In this document: in pieces, positions 1-11,147 of the stretch
How positions within the stretch are numbered: position 1 is the stretch's first letter
Layout: each line of letters starts with the position of its first letter
Assembly (NCBI GenBank): GCA_941918925.1
Contig: OW799237.1
Coordinates: 93,903,015 to 93,967,014 of the forward strand
Length of the DNA: 64,000 nt
DNA from: Phyto melanocephala
Lineage: Eukaryota; Arthropoda; Insecta; Diptera; Rhinophoridae
Reading direction: 5' to 3'
Notes under the pieces: model-generated
What the model was told of the DNA's origin: nothing
The model's input: only the letters and a program-made list of their open reading frames with translations
Databases searched by the model: none
Made by a program: the position numbers and the translations under genes

Positions 1-570
1 TATGCTTGTATTGCCATGGAACTTCTCCTTCATTTAAAAAATATTCCGTGAATTCTTGTCGAATGAGCTTGGATATTTCGGCTTGACGACCTTGATCGCA
101 CAATAGTTCTAACGAAGACAAGATATTTTCTGTCCGCACTTTTTCACGCCATCGTCCATCCATTATAGATCCATTCGCATTCACTTGGTCGTAGTCTCTT
201 GTTTGTGCATGGGTACCACACATAAATTTGTTTAAAAAAATTGTGCAATGCACATGCAATGCGAGAACAACTTTGACAACATTTGGTGGGGAAAATTCTA
301 TTGTTTCTCTAACAACTCGAAATCGGGCTGATATTAATCCAAACACGTTTTGTATAATGCAGCGCAGACTTCGGCCACAATATTGCATATCGATGAGTTT
401 GATCTTTTAAACAAGAACGTCAGACTTGCGTAACTGTTTCCAGTAGGTAAAAATCTCAAAGTAATTGCCAGGCGTTCTCCGGAGGTCAGGATCATTCCTT
501 TCCAATCGCTCCCTAAAAGAGACATACATATTATTATCTTAAAAAAAAAAAGTTCGAATCCAATGTTCAT
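1..570 (-). pseudogene. PIF/Harbinger (HARBI1-like) transposase, broken and internally deleted
   Basis: Read on the minus strand, 570-334 gives an N-terminal block with GERLAITLRFLPTGNSYASL, followed by a stretch with a SICNIVAEVCAAL core. This is the helical region that precedes the nuclease in HARBI1-like transposases. Below about 330 the reading, after frame changes, gives VVLALHV, then a GSIMDGRW-like stretch and EGEVPWQY, which match the family's extreme C-terminus. The catalytic DDE core expected between these blocks is missing, so this is a deletion derivative with frameshifts and not a functional transposase. It runs off the left edge of the window. Family assignment rests on remembered motifs. 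Confidence 0.6.
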
Positions 571-1481
571 TTTGTTTTCTTCTGTTTATTTTTTGCAATA
601 TTATCAGCTACTTCTTCCTCCTACATTAAAAATGTTGATGCTATGATCATTTTGTTTTTTTTTTAGCAAAACAGGTGATCGAAGTCAACATTTTCTATGC
701 AAATAGTGTAAAATAGCTTCAACAAATTTTGATCAATTTTTTATTAAAAGATTTTGAAATACATATCGCACTTGATCAACAAGAGGGTATTAACTCAAAA
801 TTTTTAAAATATCACTTTTTTCAAGAAATCAGCAAACAACATCAATATCTATCTACTGTAAAAATTTCAACGTATTTCGTGTACTCTTTCATCTCGAAAA
901 CCACTTTTGAGACTTTATTATCAACAAAAAGGTATTATTTCGAGTTAATACAAAAGTTGAAATAGGTAAGAATCGTATAAATATTTTCATAAAAAAGGTA
1001 TTATTTTGATTTGAGCCTTTATTTATGTTAAAAATAATCAAACTGTTTTATTTATATTTGGTTGTATTTTGAGTTGATACTATTTTTTTTTAATAAAATT
1101 TGTTTTATTCTATAATTTTAATTCGAAATGTGACTCTTTTTATGAAAAAATTGTTCAATTTTTTTTTGAGTTGTGACCCTTTTCATGAAAAAATGGTGTT
1201 AACTCAAAAAATAGATTTTTTTGCAATGATTAGTAAAATTTAAAACAAAAACAATGTATGTATATATTTTCAAATGGAATTTGCTTCCTATGGTATATTT
1301 GAATTTTTAAATTCTGTTAAAATGTGGCCACAAACAGTTTTTTTAAATTTTTGAAACGTGAAAATAGAACATTAAAATAAATTTTCAAAATTTTGAAAAG
1401 ACTTCAAAATGCCTTCAATCGTGTAAATCTTACATTAAAAAAATATACAGAATGGAATTTTTTTGCACTAAGTACGACAAA
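571..1481. other. AT-rich stretch, no gene recognised
   Basis: This is very AT-rich with many poly-A and poly-T runs. A 78-codon open stretch at 729-965 has no recognisable features and I do not call it a gene. Confidence 0.5.
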
Positions 1482-2232
1482 TACACAGAAAGGAAAATGA
1501 TGTTCTAAATCCGAGAATTAAATCCTTAATTTAAGCCGAAATAATGCTTAAAAATTCAAGTATGATTCATTTCTGGCTTTCTTAAAACAAGTACAAAACG
1601 GGATTGTTTTACAAAATCAAGTACAAGACTATTAAAATAAGATTTTACTTCTTAAATTAAGTCTTATTACTCTCAAATTAAAACAAGCTTATATTTTTTA
1701 AACTTTTGCTTAGATAAACACAATCTTTCAAGTTGCAAGTATGTTTTTATAATTCTCATTTTGTTTATCATACTTTAGCTATAAGTAACAATACTTACCA
1801 CAACAAAGTTGTAGCAGTTTCCGAGTTAACTCAGCTTTTATGATTTGTCCATTAGTTTTCCTTTTTAGTTTTAGTAAGACGTATCGCTAAAAAAAAATGT
1901 CAAAGGGTAAGTAGTGAAGACACTGTACATACAACGATCAAACCAATTGACGAATTCTTGAAACAAGCGCATCTTTTGATTAATTCAATCTCATTTATAC
2001 TTGAATTAATCTTTTTTTAAGCTTAAGTCAAGTACGGTTTCGGGCTTTAATCAAGCTAATAATTCTTAAAATAAAACTTTTTCGCCTTAACTATTCCTAA
2101 TATTAAGAAATTCGTACTTGACACATTCATTCTTTAATCAAGAATTTTGTACTGGGTTAAGGAAAATCCGTACTTCTGACACCGCTACGGATTGATTTAA
2201 GTGCGGATTATTTGATTTATTTTTTGAGTGTA
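1482..2232. repeat. Candidate MITE with TACAC ends
   Basis: The left edge starts TACACAGAAAGG and the right edge, read on the other strand, starts TACACTCAAAAA. Both are followed by degenerate ATCCG and TTAAATCC motifs. Inside, the motif AAGTAC or its complement recurs near both ends, which looks like subterminal inverted repeats. The ends are imperfect and I could not fix a target-site duplication, so the call is tentative. Confidence 0.3.
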
Positions 2233-2951
2233 ATATCACTTTAAAGACTTTCGTTTTCAGCTTCGCAGTGATGGGCTAGTTTTAGTGTATTTTCCATAAC
2301 ATAGCCCAAAATGTGTGTGACTGTAGCGCTTGAATTTCTGCAATAATATCGGCCGTAAGTTCAATGATTGTATCGGGCTTGTTCACATATACATATATGT
2401 ACTCGCTCGTTGAAATAACCTTAACAAAATAAGTCGAGCGCTGGTGAACGTGCTGGCCAAGTCATTTCCGAATTTCTAGAAATTATCCGCTCTTTAAAAA
2501 TTTTACCTAAAAGTACCATTGTGTCTTCAACAGTGAGAGCGCAATGGAGCAGAACGTAAAGGCTTTAACCACTTCCATCTTTTTCGAGAAAGTAGGGCCC
2601 AATGATATTTTCAGATATAAAGCCACCCTATACTGTATACTTTATGGGGTACAATTGGCCTTAATAAATGGCACTTGGAACATTCAGAACCCAAAAATCT
2701 ACAGTTCTGCTCATTAAAAAACACCATTCAAATGAAAATGATCTTGCAGACCCATAAACAGATTTACAATAAAATTTATTTCTTTTCTGGCCAACTGTAG
2801 AAATTTAAATTTTAAATTAAAGATTAATATTTATTCGAACTTTATATTTTAAATTGAATGCAAATCATATTTCATTCTGGCTCAAGATCATTTTTTCTAT
2901 TATTTAAATTCCTAAAACATTTTCCAAATTAAATTAAATTGTAATCATTTG
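2233..2951. other. Intergenic, no gene recognised
   Basis: No coding signal or known repeat was recognised before the copia-type element. Confidence 0.4.
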
Positions 2952-2956
2952 AAGAA

Positions 2957-3122
2957 TGTTGGAATAATTTGTTTCAATCGTAATAGGTTTTGTGTTATTA
3001 GTTTTTCATTGTTGAAAATTATAAAATTAATTCTGTTGAAATTTTTGAAACGAATAAACGTTTTGTAAACTTTGTTTTTATTTTAAATATAATCTGTCTC
3101 GTCATTTGTGTGTATTACAAGA
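2957..3122 (+). repeat. 5' LTR of copia-type element
   Basis: The 166-bp repeat starts TGTTGGAATAAT and ends TATTACAAGA. It is short for a copia LTR. It matches 5975-6140 with two visible substitutions. Confidence 0.92.
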
Positions 3123-3132
3123 GGTTATGGGC
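3123..3132 (+). promoter_or_regulatory. Primer-binding site (copia type)
   Basis: GGTTATGGGC lies directly after the LTR. The ATG inside this motif (3127) is also the first ATG of the gag frame. Confidence 0.7.
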
Positions 3133-5967
3133 GATAACAAAGATATACACGGAATTCCTCAATTTAAAGGTGAAGGATTTGACGATTGGCAGTTCCGCGT
3201 GAAAACGCATCTAGATTCGCTAAACCTAGTGGATGTTCTAACCGGCAGTCCTCCAAGTGAAGCAGTTGCATTAGCGGAATATTTACGTAAAGACAAAAAA
3301 GCAAAAGACAGAATCGTAAGTTTTGTACATTCGGATTGTTTAAGCTTTATTAGAGATAAAGAAACTGCTTTTGAGATGTGGAGCAGTTTGCAGGCTGTAT
3401 TTGCCAAACAATCCATTGTCAACCAGCTGCTACTGAGAAAGAAATTGGCAAAATTGAGAATGAATGAAGGAGACTCAATCGTGACTCACTTCTTGGAATT
3501 TGAAAATTTGGTTCGAAAATTAAAATTGGCAGGAGCAAACATGGAAGATTCCGATGTATTAGCTCAACTATTTTTAACATTACCAGAGAAGTACGACCCC
3601 TTGGTAACAGCTCTCCAGAACGTGGATGACGGTAAATTGAATATGAATCTGGTAAAAGAACGCTTAATGTCAGAGGAAGCAAAACTTTGTTACCGTAACA
3701 GTGCAGTCCTCGAAGATAAAGCAGCCTTTTTAAGTAAAAAGTTCCAAAATAAAAAGAAATTTAAAGGAAAATGTTACAAGTGCAATAAATTTGGACATCA
3801 AGCAAAAAATTGTTGGAGGGGTGAAGCAAAAGAGGCTAGTACTAAAGCGGTAGCTGCTGAATTATGGTATCGAAATAAAATAAATCTTAATAAAATTAAA
3901 ACGTTCGGATGTAAAGCTTATTCGTGGGTACCTGATGCTAAACGAAAGAAACTTGACCCAAAAGGAAAACAAATGGTAATGATAGGTTATGCACCGAATG
4001 GTTTTCGTTTATGGGATATGGAAACTAGAAAAGTAATATTAGCACGGGATGTAAAATTTGAAGAATCATCTTATCCTTTTAAATCAATATTAAACTCTAA
4101 GGAAACGCCTGTTAACATTATAAGAACGAGCCACGAGCAAGAGGGGGATGATGATAATGATAGTATTGCTGTGCCTAATTTAAATAATAATGTTCCCACG
4201 TTTATACAATCTGTTTCAGTGACTGGCGTAACAATAGATGAAAATGAATTAGCTACTGAAAATGAAAATATATCATCTAATAATGGAGTTGCAGATATCA
4301 CTACCGATGAAGATATACCTGCAGGAACGTCCTCTCCGGCAAATAAAACACGAAGCAGTGGAAGAATAAGTCGGTTACCCGGCAAACTCTACGATTACAT
4401 TACTGGGTTAAACGCTGCAGTTGTTCAAAATAATTTACCTCAAACGTACACTGATATTTTTGAAAGGAAAGATACGGAAAAATGGAAGAATGCAATTGAA
4501 GATGAATTAAGCTCTATGAAATTAAATCATGCTTGGGAGATAGTCAAATGTCCACCAAATGTTAAACCTCTTAGATCAAAATGGATTTTTAAAATTAAAG
4601 AAGATCTTAATGGAAATCCTACAAAATATAAAGCAAGGCTGGTTGTTAAAGGGTTTCTTCAAAAGTATGGCAAAGACTACTGGGATACATATGCTCCGGT
4701 TGCAAAATTAAGTACCATAAGAATTGTGCTGGCCGTTGGTCTCTATCATGGTTACAAATTTCATCAACTGGATGTGAAAACTGCATTTTTACACAGAGAT
4801 TTAAAAGAAAATATTTACATGGCCTTACCAAAAGGTGTACAAGAAAATTCGGAAATGTGTTGCAAATTAGTAAAATCAATTTATGGATTAAAGCAAGCTC
4901 CAAAATGTTGGAATGACAAATTTAACAAATTCATGGAATCCCAAAACTTCACAAGATCCAAACATGACTATTGTTTATATGTTAAAATTGACAAAAAGGA
5001 AAATAATATGTTATACCTTATTTTATATGTAGATGACTTGCTTATTGTTGGTAGTAAAATGGCAAGCATAAACCAACTGAAATCTAGCCTGGCAAGTAAT
5101 TTTAAAATGACAGATTGTGGTCCTTTGAAATATTTCTTAGGAATGAACATAACATTTAATGATGGAATATTAAAAATATCTCAAGAATTGAGCATTAATA
5201 AAGTTTTAAATAAATTTGGAATGTTCGAATGCAATTCTGTCAAGGTTCCAATGGAGAAAGGGTTGCAGTTAGAGAGTAGCAGAAGTGAAGAAATAACAGA
5301 TCAACCCTACCGCGAACTACTAGGTAGCCTGATGTATATTATGTTATGTTCAAGACCAGACATATGCTATCAAGTTGGATATCTTGGAAGATTTCAACAA
5401 AATCCAAATAATTTACATTGGCAACATTTAAAAAGAGTGGTAAGGTATATTAAAGGAACTTCTTCAGTAAAACTAAATTTTAGTAACAACAATAATGAGC
5501 CAGTTATTGGATATGCAGATGCAGATTGGGCATCAGACGTGTCAGATAGAAAGTCCGTTAGTGGTTACATTTTTAAAGTCTATGGGAATACAATTTCTTG
5601 GTGCAGTAAGAAGCAACAAACTGTGGCTACATCTTCGTCAGAAGCTGAATATGTAGCCCTTAGCTTAGCAACTACTGAAGCAATTTGGTTAAGAGGAATA
5701 ATGCAGGATCTCAAAGAAATAGATGAAAATTATCAAGTTAAAATTTATGAAGACAACAGAGGTTGTATAGGAATAGCAACAAATATAGAAACTAAACATG
5801 TAAAGCATATTGACATTAAACATCATTTTATTCGAGACAATATTGCAAGGGGAATAATTAGAATCGAACCAATTTCTTCTGAAATGCAATTGGCGGATAT
5901 TTTTACAAAGTCAACAGATTCCAGTCGTTTTCTTAAATTGCGTAATCAACTTGGACTTAACGATTGA
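3127..5967 (+). CDS. Copia-type Gag-RT-RNase H polyprotein lacking protease and integrase core
   Basis: The frame is 946 residues from the ATG at 3127; the frame is also open upstream into the LTR. The order is: Gag of the UBN2 type; a CCHC zinc knuckle (CYKCNKFGHQAKNCW, about residues 215-230); then an abrupt jump to the C-terminal part of integrase (AELWYRNK, KTFGCKAYSWVP, about residues 245-310); then a complete reverse transcriptase with YVDDLLIVG; then RNase H with YADADW, SSSEAEYVAL, YEDN and KHIDIKHHFIRD. Family members are about 1,400 residues, so about 450 residues are missing, namely protease, the integrase HHCC finger and its catalytic core. The frame stays open through the junction. 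Any copying would need protease and integrase from other elements. Confidence 0.93.
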   Translation: MGDNKDIHGIPQFKGEGFDDWQFRVKTHLDSLNLVDVLTGSPPSEAVALAEYLRKDKKAKDRIVSFVHSDCLSFIRDKETAFEMWSSLQAVFAKQSIVNQLLLRKKLAKLRMNEGDSIVTHFLEFENLVRKLKLAGANMEDSDVLAQLFLTLPEKYDPLVTALQNVDDGKLNMNLVKERLMSEEAKLCYRNSAVLEDKAAFLSKKFQNKKKFKGKCYKCNKFGHQAKNCWRGEAKEASTKAVAAELWYRNKINLNKIKTFGCKAYSWVPDAKRKKLDPKGKQMVMIGYAPNGFRLWDMETRKVILARDVKFEESSYPFKSILNSKETPVNIIRTSHEQEGDDDNDSIAVPNLNNNVPTFIQSVSVTGVTIDENELATENENISSNNGVADITTDEDIPAGTSSPANKTRSSGRISRLPGKLYDYITGLNAAVVQNNLPQTYTDIFERKDTEKWKNAIEDELSSMKLNHAWEIVKCPPNVKPLRSKWIFKIKEDLNGNPTKYKARLVVKGFLQKYGKDYWDTYAPVAKLSTIRIVLAVGLYHGYKFHQLDVKTAFLHRDLKENIYMALPKGVQENSEMCCKLVKSIYGLKQAPKCWNDKFNKFMESQNFTRSKHDYCLYVKIDKKENNMLYLILYVDDLLIVGSKMASINQLKSSLASNFKMTDCGPLKYFLGMNITFNDGILKISQELSINKVLNKFGMFECNSVKVPMEKGLQLESSRSEEITDQPYRELLGSLMYIMLCSRPDICYQVGYLGRFQQNPNNLHWQHLKRVVRYIKGTSSVKLNFSNNNNEPVIGYADADWASDVSDRKSVSGYIFKVYGNTISWCSKKQQTVATSSSEAEYVALSLATTEAIWLRGIMQDLKEIDENYQVKIYEDNRGCIGIATNIETKHVKHIDIKHHFIRDNIARGIIRIEPISSEMQLADIFTKSTDSSRFLKLRNQLGLND

Positions 5968-5974
5968 GAGGGGG
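5966..5974 (+). promoter_or_regulatory. Polypurine tract
   Basis: GAGAGGGGG lies immediately before the 3' LTR. The stop codon of the polyprotein overlaps its first bases. Confidence 0.8.
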
Positions 5975-6140
5975 TGTTGGAATAATTTGTTTCAATCGTA
6001 GTAGGTTTTGTGTTATTAGTTTTTCATTGTTGAAAATTATAAAATTAATTCTGTTGAAATTTTTGAAACGAATAAACGTTTTGTAAACTTTGTTTTTATT
6101 TTAAATGTAATCTGTCTCGTCATTTGTGTGTATTACAAGA
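5975..6140 (+). repeat. 3' LTR of copia-type element
   Basis: The 166-bp partner of 2957-3122 is followed by the duplicated target AAGAA. Confidence 0.92.
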
Positions 6141-6242
6141 AAGAATTTTTATTTTTTTTTAATTATTCCGATTTTAGCCGAGTGGCATGCATTTTCGAAA
6201 CCAACTACGATTTCATCATCAAAATTGTTTATCGGTATACTT

Positions 6243-6326
6243 ATATCGTCGTTCGTAAATTATTGTGTTCTATGTGACGCATAAAACCTATACATATAGA
6301 ACACAATAATTTATGAACGACGATAT
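6243..6326. repeat. Short foldback hairpin
   Basis: The arms 6243-6273 and 6296-6326 are inverted copies of 31 bp with one mismatch, separated by a 22-bp loop. It is probably a small foldback MITE. Its right arm tip is the insertion target of the next element. Confidence 0.75.
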
Positions 6327-6714
6327 CAAGGCATATCCATAAGGTATATGCAACGGCGAATTGATACAACAAAGCAACTTTTCATGGGATGTTTTATGTC
6401 AAGGCCAATTCGTATATCAGGGATGGAAAAGTTGTTTTTACATATTAAATATAATAAAATTTGATTAAAAACAAAATATAAATTTTTTAAACACTTTATT
6501 AATGACGCAAAAGCAAAAAATATACATAAATTAAGCACATTTATTGTCAAAAAAGTACACTCAAGTTAATTGTTTAATACCGAAACCAAAATCACATTTC
6601 CTATCCCTGCATTAATAAATGAAATCAAAGCGAATTCAACCAATTTTGACAAAATGTTTCACAATCAGCTGGGCTGATAATTTCACCTGTATGAATTCGC
6701 CTTGGACGATATAT
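6327..6714 (+). mobile_element. hAT-type MITE, CAAGGC family, copy 1
   Basis: It begins CAAGGCATATCC and ends GAATTCGCCTTG, so both termini are CAAGGC, which fits the hAT terminal consensus. A perfect 8-bp target duplication GACGATAT lies at 6319-6326 and 6715-6722. It has no coding capacity. Two further copies lie at 19222 and 37669 in this window. Confidence 0.9.
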
Positions 6715-6722
6715 AATTTGAA

Positions 6723-7195
6723 ACTTGAACTTGTGTTACAATTTTAAAAAATTAGAATTAGAGAATCATAACATTTATTTCCAAATTTGTCTTTCTTTTC
6801 TTATCAAATGGTATTTTTCTACATGTTCAGAGTCTTTCATAGTCTTAATATATTTTGTTTAAAGCTTTTTATAGGGTTATAAAAAAAAGTTTCTTAACTC
6901 GACTTAAGATGTTTTTCATGTGATTTCTTTAATTACATACAAAAATAAATTTCTAAGTTCATAATGGCACATTTTTATTGAATAATATGTCAAATTTTTG
7001 CACCAAGGCTTACTTTCTCACAGGCATGGTTTGTACAAAATTTGATCAAAATCGAAAGGGGTGAGGTCCAAGCGGTCGGTAGATTTTATTAGCTTTTTAT
7101 TGAAACATATTTTTCAAAATTATTTAAATTGGTTTTATAGTTACAGTTTTTTTTTTCAAAATAGAATTCAATAAAACCAGGGAACACTTAATTAC
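6723..7195. other. AT-rich spacer, nothing recognised
   Basis: There is no coding signal or known repeat. Confidence 0.4.
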
Positions 7196-7328
7196 AATGT
7201 GCTGTTTTTACAAGCCGATTGAGTGATTGTCTTAGACGATTTATGTGTAATTTGTTTTTGTTACAATAATAAAATACACATAAATCGTCCAAGACAATCA
7301 CTCAATCGGCTTGTAAAAACAGCACATT
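7196..7328. mobile_element. Palindromic foldback MITE
   Basis: The 54-bp arms 7196-7249 and 7275-7328 are inverted copies with one mismatch, separated by a 25-bp loop. The terminus is AATGTGCTG. A target duplication could not be assigned. It lies 9 bp from the start of the hAT element. Confidence 0.8.
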
Positions 7329-7337
7329 AGTTTCAAT

Positions 7338-9067
7338 CAGTGATGGGAAATTAGATTTTGATTTCGGTATCAAAAAATTTTTCTAGGAGTACTTTTTTAA
7401 CCTCAAGAGTAACAAATCGCTATTTTTTTTTTTAATTTTTATTAAAGAGTAAAAAAATCTTTATGAAAACAAAAAGTTAACAAAAACCATAAATCAATAC
7501 ATAAAAAGTTAATTTTACCTATAAACAAAACATTTTTTAAATTTATTTTGTACTTTTTAAGGTATATCACTTTAAACTGAAATAGCCCCTAGATAAATAG
7601 CGCCAATTGAACAGGAACATAAGTAAATAATTATAATATGCGATCAAAAGTAATAAAGTTTACAGCAACTACAATTTGTTTGACATTATTTTATTAGATA
7701 TAAATATCTATACATATATGTCAAAGTTATAACAACAGGAGTCTTTAGAATTCAATAAATCTTTGGTCTGAATTAGACTTGATACGGTATCAACATTAAG
7801 CCTATTTCTTTGTTTGGTTTTTATTAGATTTTGATACGAAAAAATCCCCTCTACATTTGCAGATGAGTGAGGGATACATAAAATTCCAATTGCAATTTTC
7901 GAAATGTCGGAAAACATATATTTGCCCAAAGAGTTTTTAGTTTTAGCCACTTTAGACCAAAAACTACAAATATTTTCATTTACCAAAGGCTTAAGCTCTT
8001 CAACATCCGCCAATGCCCTGTACTGAGAGTTTATATTTTCAAAATTTTGCCTTTCAGTTGGAAACATTTTTAACAGAAGTGGTACAATATTATTAGTTCT
8101 ACCAGACAAAACGTTTAATAGAATAAAAGAACTTATGATCTTTAAAACGTATTGAAGAAATAAAAAGGTCATTTTGAATACTGGATCAAAAATTCCGGAT
8201 CTTATAAATTCGATCCTTTCATTTCTTGAATCCCTTTCATAATCGTTTAACTTAAAATAGTACCTCAACGGCTCCCATTGCCCCAAAATTCTATTAACTA
8301 CTTCCTCCCGTGAAAGCCACCTGGTTGCTGCATATTTATATATGACATGCAATCCAGTACCGAAATACTCTTGGAATGTTGTGAACTCCTCCCTTCTACT
8401 TGAGCTATTGCAAAAATGGAAATTTGTCTTTTATAAATTTATAAATTTCAATCGGTATTCCATATTTCGATGCAGCGGATGATGTTAAATTTAGTATGTG
8501 GCAAATGCAATCGTTTGTAAAAATGTGAGGAATTTTTTCTTTAAACTTTGCTTGCATACCATTCAAGGGGCCCATCATGACCGCACAGTTGTCGGTTGTA
8601 ATACCGATTATATTATTTAAAGGTATATTGCATAGCTCTAAAAATTTTAAAGTACTTTCAAAATGTCACTTGATGAGCTGACATCTAAATATTTTAATTA
8701 AACCTAAAAATCGATCACGACATTGTCCATTAAAAGTTCTAATAACAATCACCAAGTTTTAGTTGATGCTTATATCAGTGCTCTTATTAAGCACTATCGA
8801 AGAAAACATAATTTTACAAAAATCAGAAATATCAGAAATATTTTATGCAAAACAAAATAAGAAGACATAATAAGAACTAGAGTTGCCATTTTCATAAACT
8901 ACAAGTGATGAAGGGGAAATGCTAAAACAGATGAATTTAAAAAATCAATGGTTTTAAATTTTAGACGTATCACTGAGAGTATCAAATGTTACAGAGGAGT
9001 AACATGGTATTTTTTCAAATGAAATAGTATCAAAAAAAGTACGATCGTAACAACTTTTCCATCACTG
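7338..9067 (-). mobile_element. hAT transposon, decayed, with exact ends
   Basis: Termini are CAGTGATGGGAAA on the left and CAGTGATGGAAAAG on the right when read inward. A perfect 8-bp duplication GTTTCAAT flanks it at 7330-7337 and 9068-9075. The 1,730-bp element carries a broken transposase on the minus strand. Confidence 0.92.
7708..8830 (-). pseudogene. hAT transposase remnant
   Basis: A 214-codon open stretch (8352-7708) carries AATRWLSREE, the conserved R-W motif of hAT transposases, and ends with SSANVEGIFSYQNLI, the dimerisation and catalytic-Glu region. Upstream on the same strand, broken frames give SSIVLNKSTDI, then GITTDNCAVMMG, containing a conserved catalytic Asp, and IFTNDCICHILNL. 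The order is right for a hAT transposase, but a frameshift, stops and a missing N-terminus make it non-functional. It sits inside the element at 7338-9067 and was presumably its own transposase. Confidence 0.85.
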
Positions 9068-9075
9068 GTTTCAAT

Positions 9076-9833
9076 ACATCGGCTAATCATCAGCTGTTCT
9101 TATATTTTTACTCTTCTCTCAAAATTCTCAATCGTCAAACGTCATATAAAAAAAAATGTTTTTAAAAAATTCTCTCCAAACTGCAATCAGCTTATGAATA
9201 TAATTGCACCATTAATAAAACTTTAAAAAATACTTTTTATTATTTTAAAATTCTAAAAACCCTTTAAAGTGAAAAAAAAAATTGAAACATGTGTTTTTGT
9301 TTATCATTGTTTTGGAAACAAAATTTAATTTATTTCTTATTATAGAATAATCCATACAAATAATGAAAATAAGTCGTATAATCGGTAACAAATCAATTTT
9401 TTATTTATGCCTCTTTGTTAACTCAAAAATAAACAAAAAAACATTTGTCTACCTCCGACCACAGAAAGAACAAAACGAAAAAAAAAACAAGAAAACGTCT
9501 GTGAAAATAATAAAATACTAATCCATTAGAAAACATGAATTTGCTAGAAATTCTACTCTTTGTTTGTCACATTTTAGTATTATTTGCTGGCATTTTATTT
9601 TAGTATACATTTCAAACATGGATTTATTTAAATTTTCTTTATTTTTATTTTTATTATTTACTTTTATGAAACACAAAAGTGGTTGGCTGTGTAGGTGGTG
9701 TAGACATATCATAACTGTTTATATTAATGTACACACACAATGTACCAACATTGTTGTATAAAGGGGTTATCAGTGGGGACATTTAATTTATCTATGTATG
9801 TCAGTGTGAGTGTATTATATGCTTTTATGATCT
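9076..9833. other. AT-rich spacer, nothing recognised
   Basis: Short open frames here have no domain signal. Confidence 0.4.
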
Positions 9834-11033
9834 GTAGTGCAATTCACGAACTTATTTTAACGATAATTGTATCGTTGAGAAAATTGTTAACAACAATTTT
9901 ATCGATTTCGGCATTCAGTAACATACACATTTTAACGACAGTTGTTATTGTTATTTAAACGATAATAATTTTGTTGTTGTTTATTGTATCGAAGAAATGT
10001 TGAACTTTATATCCGACTCAAAAATCACTTTTTAAAGACTCTGCTATGGAGCGACTACCTGTGTGAGTAGACTCCGCGGTAACGTGAACTATTAAAAACC
10101 GAGCGTGTTCACGTTTGCGAAGTTGTTCACGTTGACGAAGGTGTAACTCTTTAAAATTTCCAAATAAATTAGAAGCGTATTTTAACTCAAATTCATATAT
10201 ATATATTTTTTTTATGTTTTGGATTGTTATATACATTTGTTTTGTTAAGAAAAAAAAAGTACGTTAAAGTTAATTAAAAAAAGTGTTACCTTTTTTTAGA
10301 TTATCTTTTAATTTTTAAATTTTTATTGCTAAACAAATTTTTTCTCTCAAAAAAACTAACCGGTTATCCTCTTCACAATCTCCATCTCCAAAAGAGCTAA
10401 AAATGTTCAGCCAGCATTTTGCTATTGCTTTCTTTTCAAGACGTTGCCAGGTTGAATTTAAATAGCCAATAACGTCCATTAATGGTCAACCTAATTTTTA
10501 AAAATGGCAGCTGTCATCCGTTACGATCTTGAGCAATTGTAATTCCAAAAGAGATTCAAAATTTCTTAAAGAGCGAGGATTTTTTTGCCTTTCCAATCAC
10601 AAGAAGTTTAACTTTAGAATTTTGGTAGTTTTTTGTCAAATTTTTCACGAAAAACTTAAGATTAGGTCATGGTAAATCAGCAGCGCGCACTTAACTAAAC
10701 CTGAGCAATCATTTGCTGGGATACCCCACATAATGAAAACGATTTGGATAACCGACAAATTTGTTCACGTTATAAGGCTTTCTCATATTGTTCACGCTAC
10801 AGAGTAGTCAGTGTAAAAAAAAAAATTATGTTCATGTTATCCGGTGTTCACGTAAAACACTTCACGTTCACGTTCGACACTTTTTATGACAAACATGCCA
10901 TTTTAATGCAACAATTGTCGAGTATCATTAAAAGTTATTTACTGGATCGCAAAATCGATAGTGTAAAAAAAAAACACGTGCCGACAAATGTAACGATTGG
11001 CGGATCGTTAGAAGTTAGTGAATCGTACCACTG
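9834..11033. repeat. Possible long MITE with TTCACG/CGTTCAC motif clusters
   Basis: The left edge has AATTCACGAACTTATTTTAACGAT. The right edge read inward has GATTCACTAACTTCTAACGAT, so the outermost 20-25 bp are imperfect inverted copies. The interior has many GTTCACGTT motifs near 10,110 and 10,760-10,870. No target duplication was found. A related cluster is at 21,240-21,660. Confidence 0.3.
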
Positions 11034-11147
11034 GTAATGCCATTGAGTCAAAAATAAATTTTATAAAGTTTTAAATTCAGTGAACTTTACGTAACGTAAC
11101 GTAATGTTATTAAATTTTTCCATATTTCTCTTTTATTTATTTTTTTT

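Larger units (their letters stand above)
2957..6140 (+). mobile_element. Ty1/copia-type LTR retrotransposon, internally deleted
   Basis: Two 166-bp direct repeats (2957-3122 and 5975-6140) flank one long gag-pol frame. A 5-bp target-site duplication AAGAA lies at 2952-2956 and 6141-6145. GGTTATGGGC directly follows the 5' LTR and resembles the primer-binding site of Drosophila copia, which pairs with an internal part of initiator tRNA-Met. A purine run lies just before the 3' LTR. The LTRs differ at about 2 of 166 positions, so insertion is fairly recent. Protease and most of integrase are missing. LTRs begin TGTTGG but end CAAGA, not the usual CA. This end is fixed by the duplication and by the start of the primer site. 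Confidence 0.93.

Noticed and set aside
2957..3119. LTR ending at TATTACA to satisfy the TG...CA rule
   Set aside because: That end would give mismatched flanks. The AAGAA duplication and the primer-site start fix the end three bases later.
9564..9958. Open frames of 65 and 72 codons with hydrophobic stretches
   Set aside because: AT-rich sequence gives Phe/Leu/Ile-rich frames by chance, with no supporting signal.
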